NCBI RefSeq assembly: GCF_004963255.1
Contig: NZ_SUGA01000008.1
Coordinates: 135,433 to 199,432, forward strand
Direction of reading: 5' to 3'
Origin: Mesorhizobium sp.
Lineage (GTDB): Bacteria; Pseudomonadota; Alphaproteobacteria; Rhizobiales; Rhizobiaceae
DNA: 64,000 nucleotides
Numbering within the stretch: position 1 is the first letter of the stretch; each line of letters starts with the position of its first letter. This document shows, one piece after another, positions 63,778-64,000 of the stretch. The notes below the pieces were generated by a model. That model saw only the letters and a list, made by a program, of their open reading frames with translations, had not been told where the DNA came from and did not search any database. The position numbers were made by a program, and so were the translations under genes.

Positions 63778-64000
63778 TTACTGGCGGAAGGGGAAGTTGA
63801 AAGCCTTGAGCAGAGCCCTGGCTTCGTCATCCGTCTTCGCCGTCGTACAAACGATGACGTCCATGCCCCAGACCTGATCAACCTTGTCGTAGTTGATCTC
63901 CGGGAACACGATGTGTTCCTTGATGCCCATGGCGTAGTTGCCACGGCCGTCAAAGCTCTTCGGGTTCAGTCCGCGGAAGTCGCGAACGCGCGGCAGCGCG
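63778..64000 (-). CDS. rplE: 50S ribosomal protein L5, C-terminal part (cut by window edge)
   Basis: The frame is open from the right edge to a TAA at 63778-63780, about 73 residues. It reads [20 protein letters not shown], then [20 protein letters not shown] and ends [11 protein letters not shown], which is the L5 C-terminus. L5 contacts 5S rRNA and P-site tRNA. It is the first gene seen of the ribosomal cluster as transcribed from right to left. Confidence 0.93.
   Translation of the reverse strand, partial: ALPRVRDFRGLNPKSFDGRGNYAMGIKEHIVFPEINYDKVDQVWGMDVIVCTTAKTDDEARALLKAFNFPFRQ

Overview
The window is a 64 kb piece of an alphaproteobacterial chromosome with high GC. It most resembles Mesorhizobium or a close Phyllobacteriaceae/Rhizobiales relative. 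The grounds are the dusB-ntrB-ntrC-ntrY order, the fused ispDF, a lipoyl domain on both PdhB and PdhC, a glnB-glnA operon beside a eukaryotic-type glnII, an ATP12 chaperone gene, and several two-hairpin intergenic repeats of the RIME type. Almost everything is core chromosome. I see no prophage, transposase, integron, CRISPR array, plasmid gene, rRNA or tRNA.

Layout. 1-4.8 kb (minus): nitrogen-control operon dusB-ntrB-ntrC-ntrY, with ntrY cut by the left edge. 5-6.8 kb (plus): ispDF and pncC. 6.8-17 kb (minus): coq10-like, lipA, a small membrane protein, lpd, an SGNH hydrolase, pdhC-pdhB-pdhA, ftsB and eno, which together run from enolase to the pyruvate dehydrogenase complex and lipoate supply. 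17-26 kb: small stress or unknown genes, kdsA, type II NADH dehydrogenase, fthC, and a divergent Lrp regulator/alanine dehydrogenase pair, followed by a gene-free 464 bp stretch that appears to encode a structured RNA. 26-29.4 kb (minus): sulfur and cysteine cluster cysK-alaX-sseA-GNAT with overlapping stop and start codons. 29.6-38.5 kb: short-chain dehydrogenase, alpha/beta hydrolase, RNA helicase, propionyl-CoA carboxylase beta subunit, two glycosyltransferases and the NAD(P)HX repair enzyme.

38.8-42 kb: glnB-glnA (plus) and glnII (minus), two of the transcription units having good sigma-54 promoter matches. With ntrBC at the left end, the window therefore holds both the nitrogen regulator and its classic targets. 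42-53.8 kb: small rhizobial protein, an MHS-family transporter with a large extra domain, rluD-eamA-atp12, an aldehyde dehydrogenase/DUF779 pair with an AAA-less AcoR-like regulator and an operator-like dyad, an LpxO-like hydroxylase, DUF930 and rarA. 53.9-64 kb (minus): degP, then the spc/alpha ribosomal cluster read from the right edge (rplE partial, rpsN, rpsH, rplF, rplR, rpsE, rpmD, rplO, secY, adk, rpsM, rpsK, rpoA, rplQ).

I found no clear new multi-gene system. The observations most worth checking are non-coding: a candidate three-way-junction RNA with its own terminator (24.67-24.78 kb), an 18-bp-period array of compensated dyads before the lpd stop, a motif shared by the dusB-ntrBC and ntrY upstream regions, octamer arrays between rpsM and rpsK, and mosaic repeats inserted inside essential operons. 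On the protein side they are the AAA-less activator with its dyad, the enlarged MHS transporter, and a DEAD-box helicase whose motif II reads DEGD.
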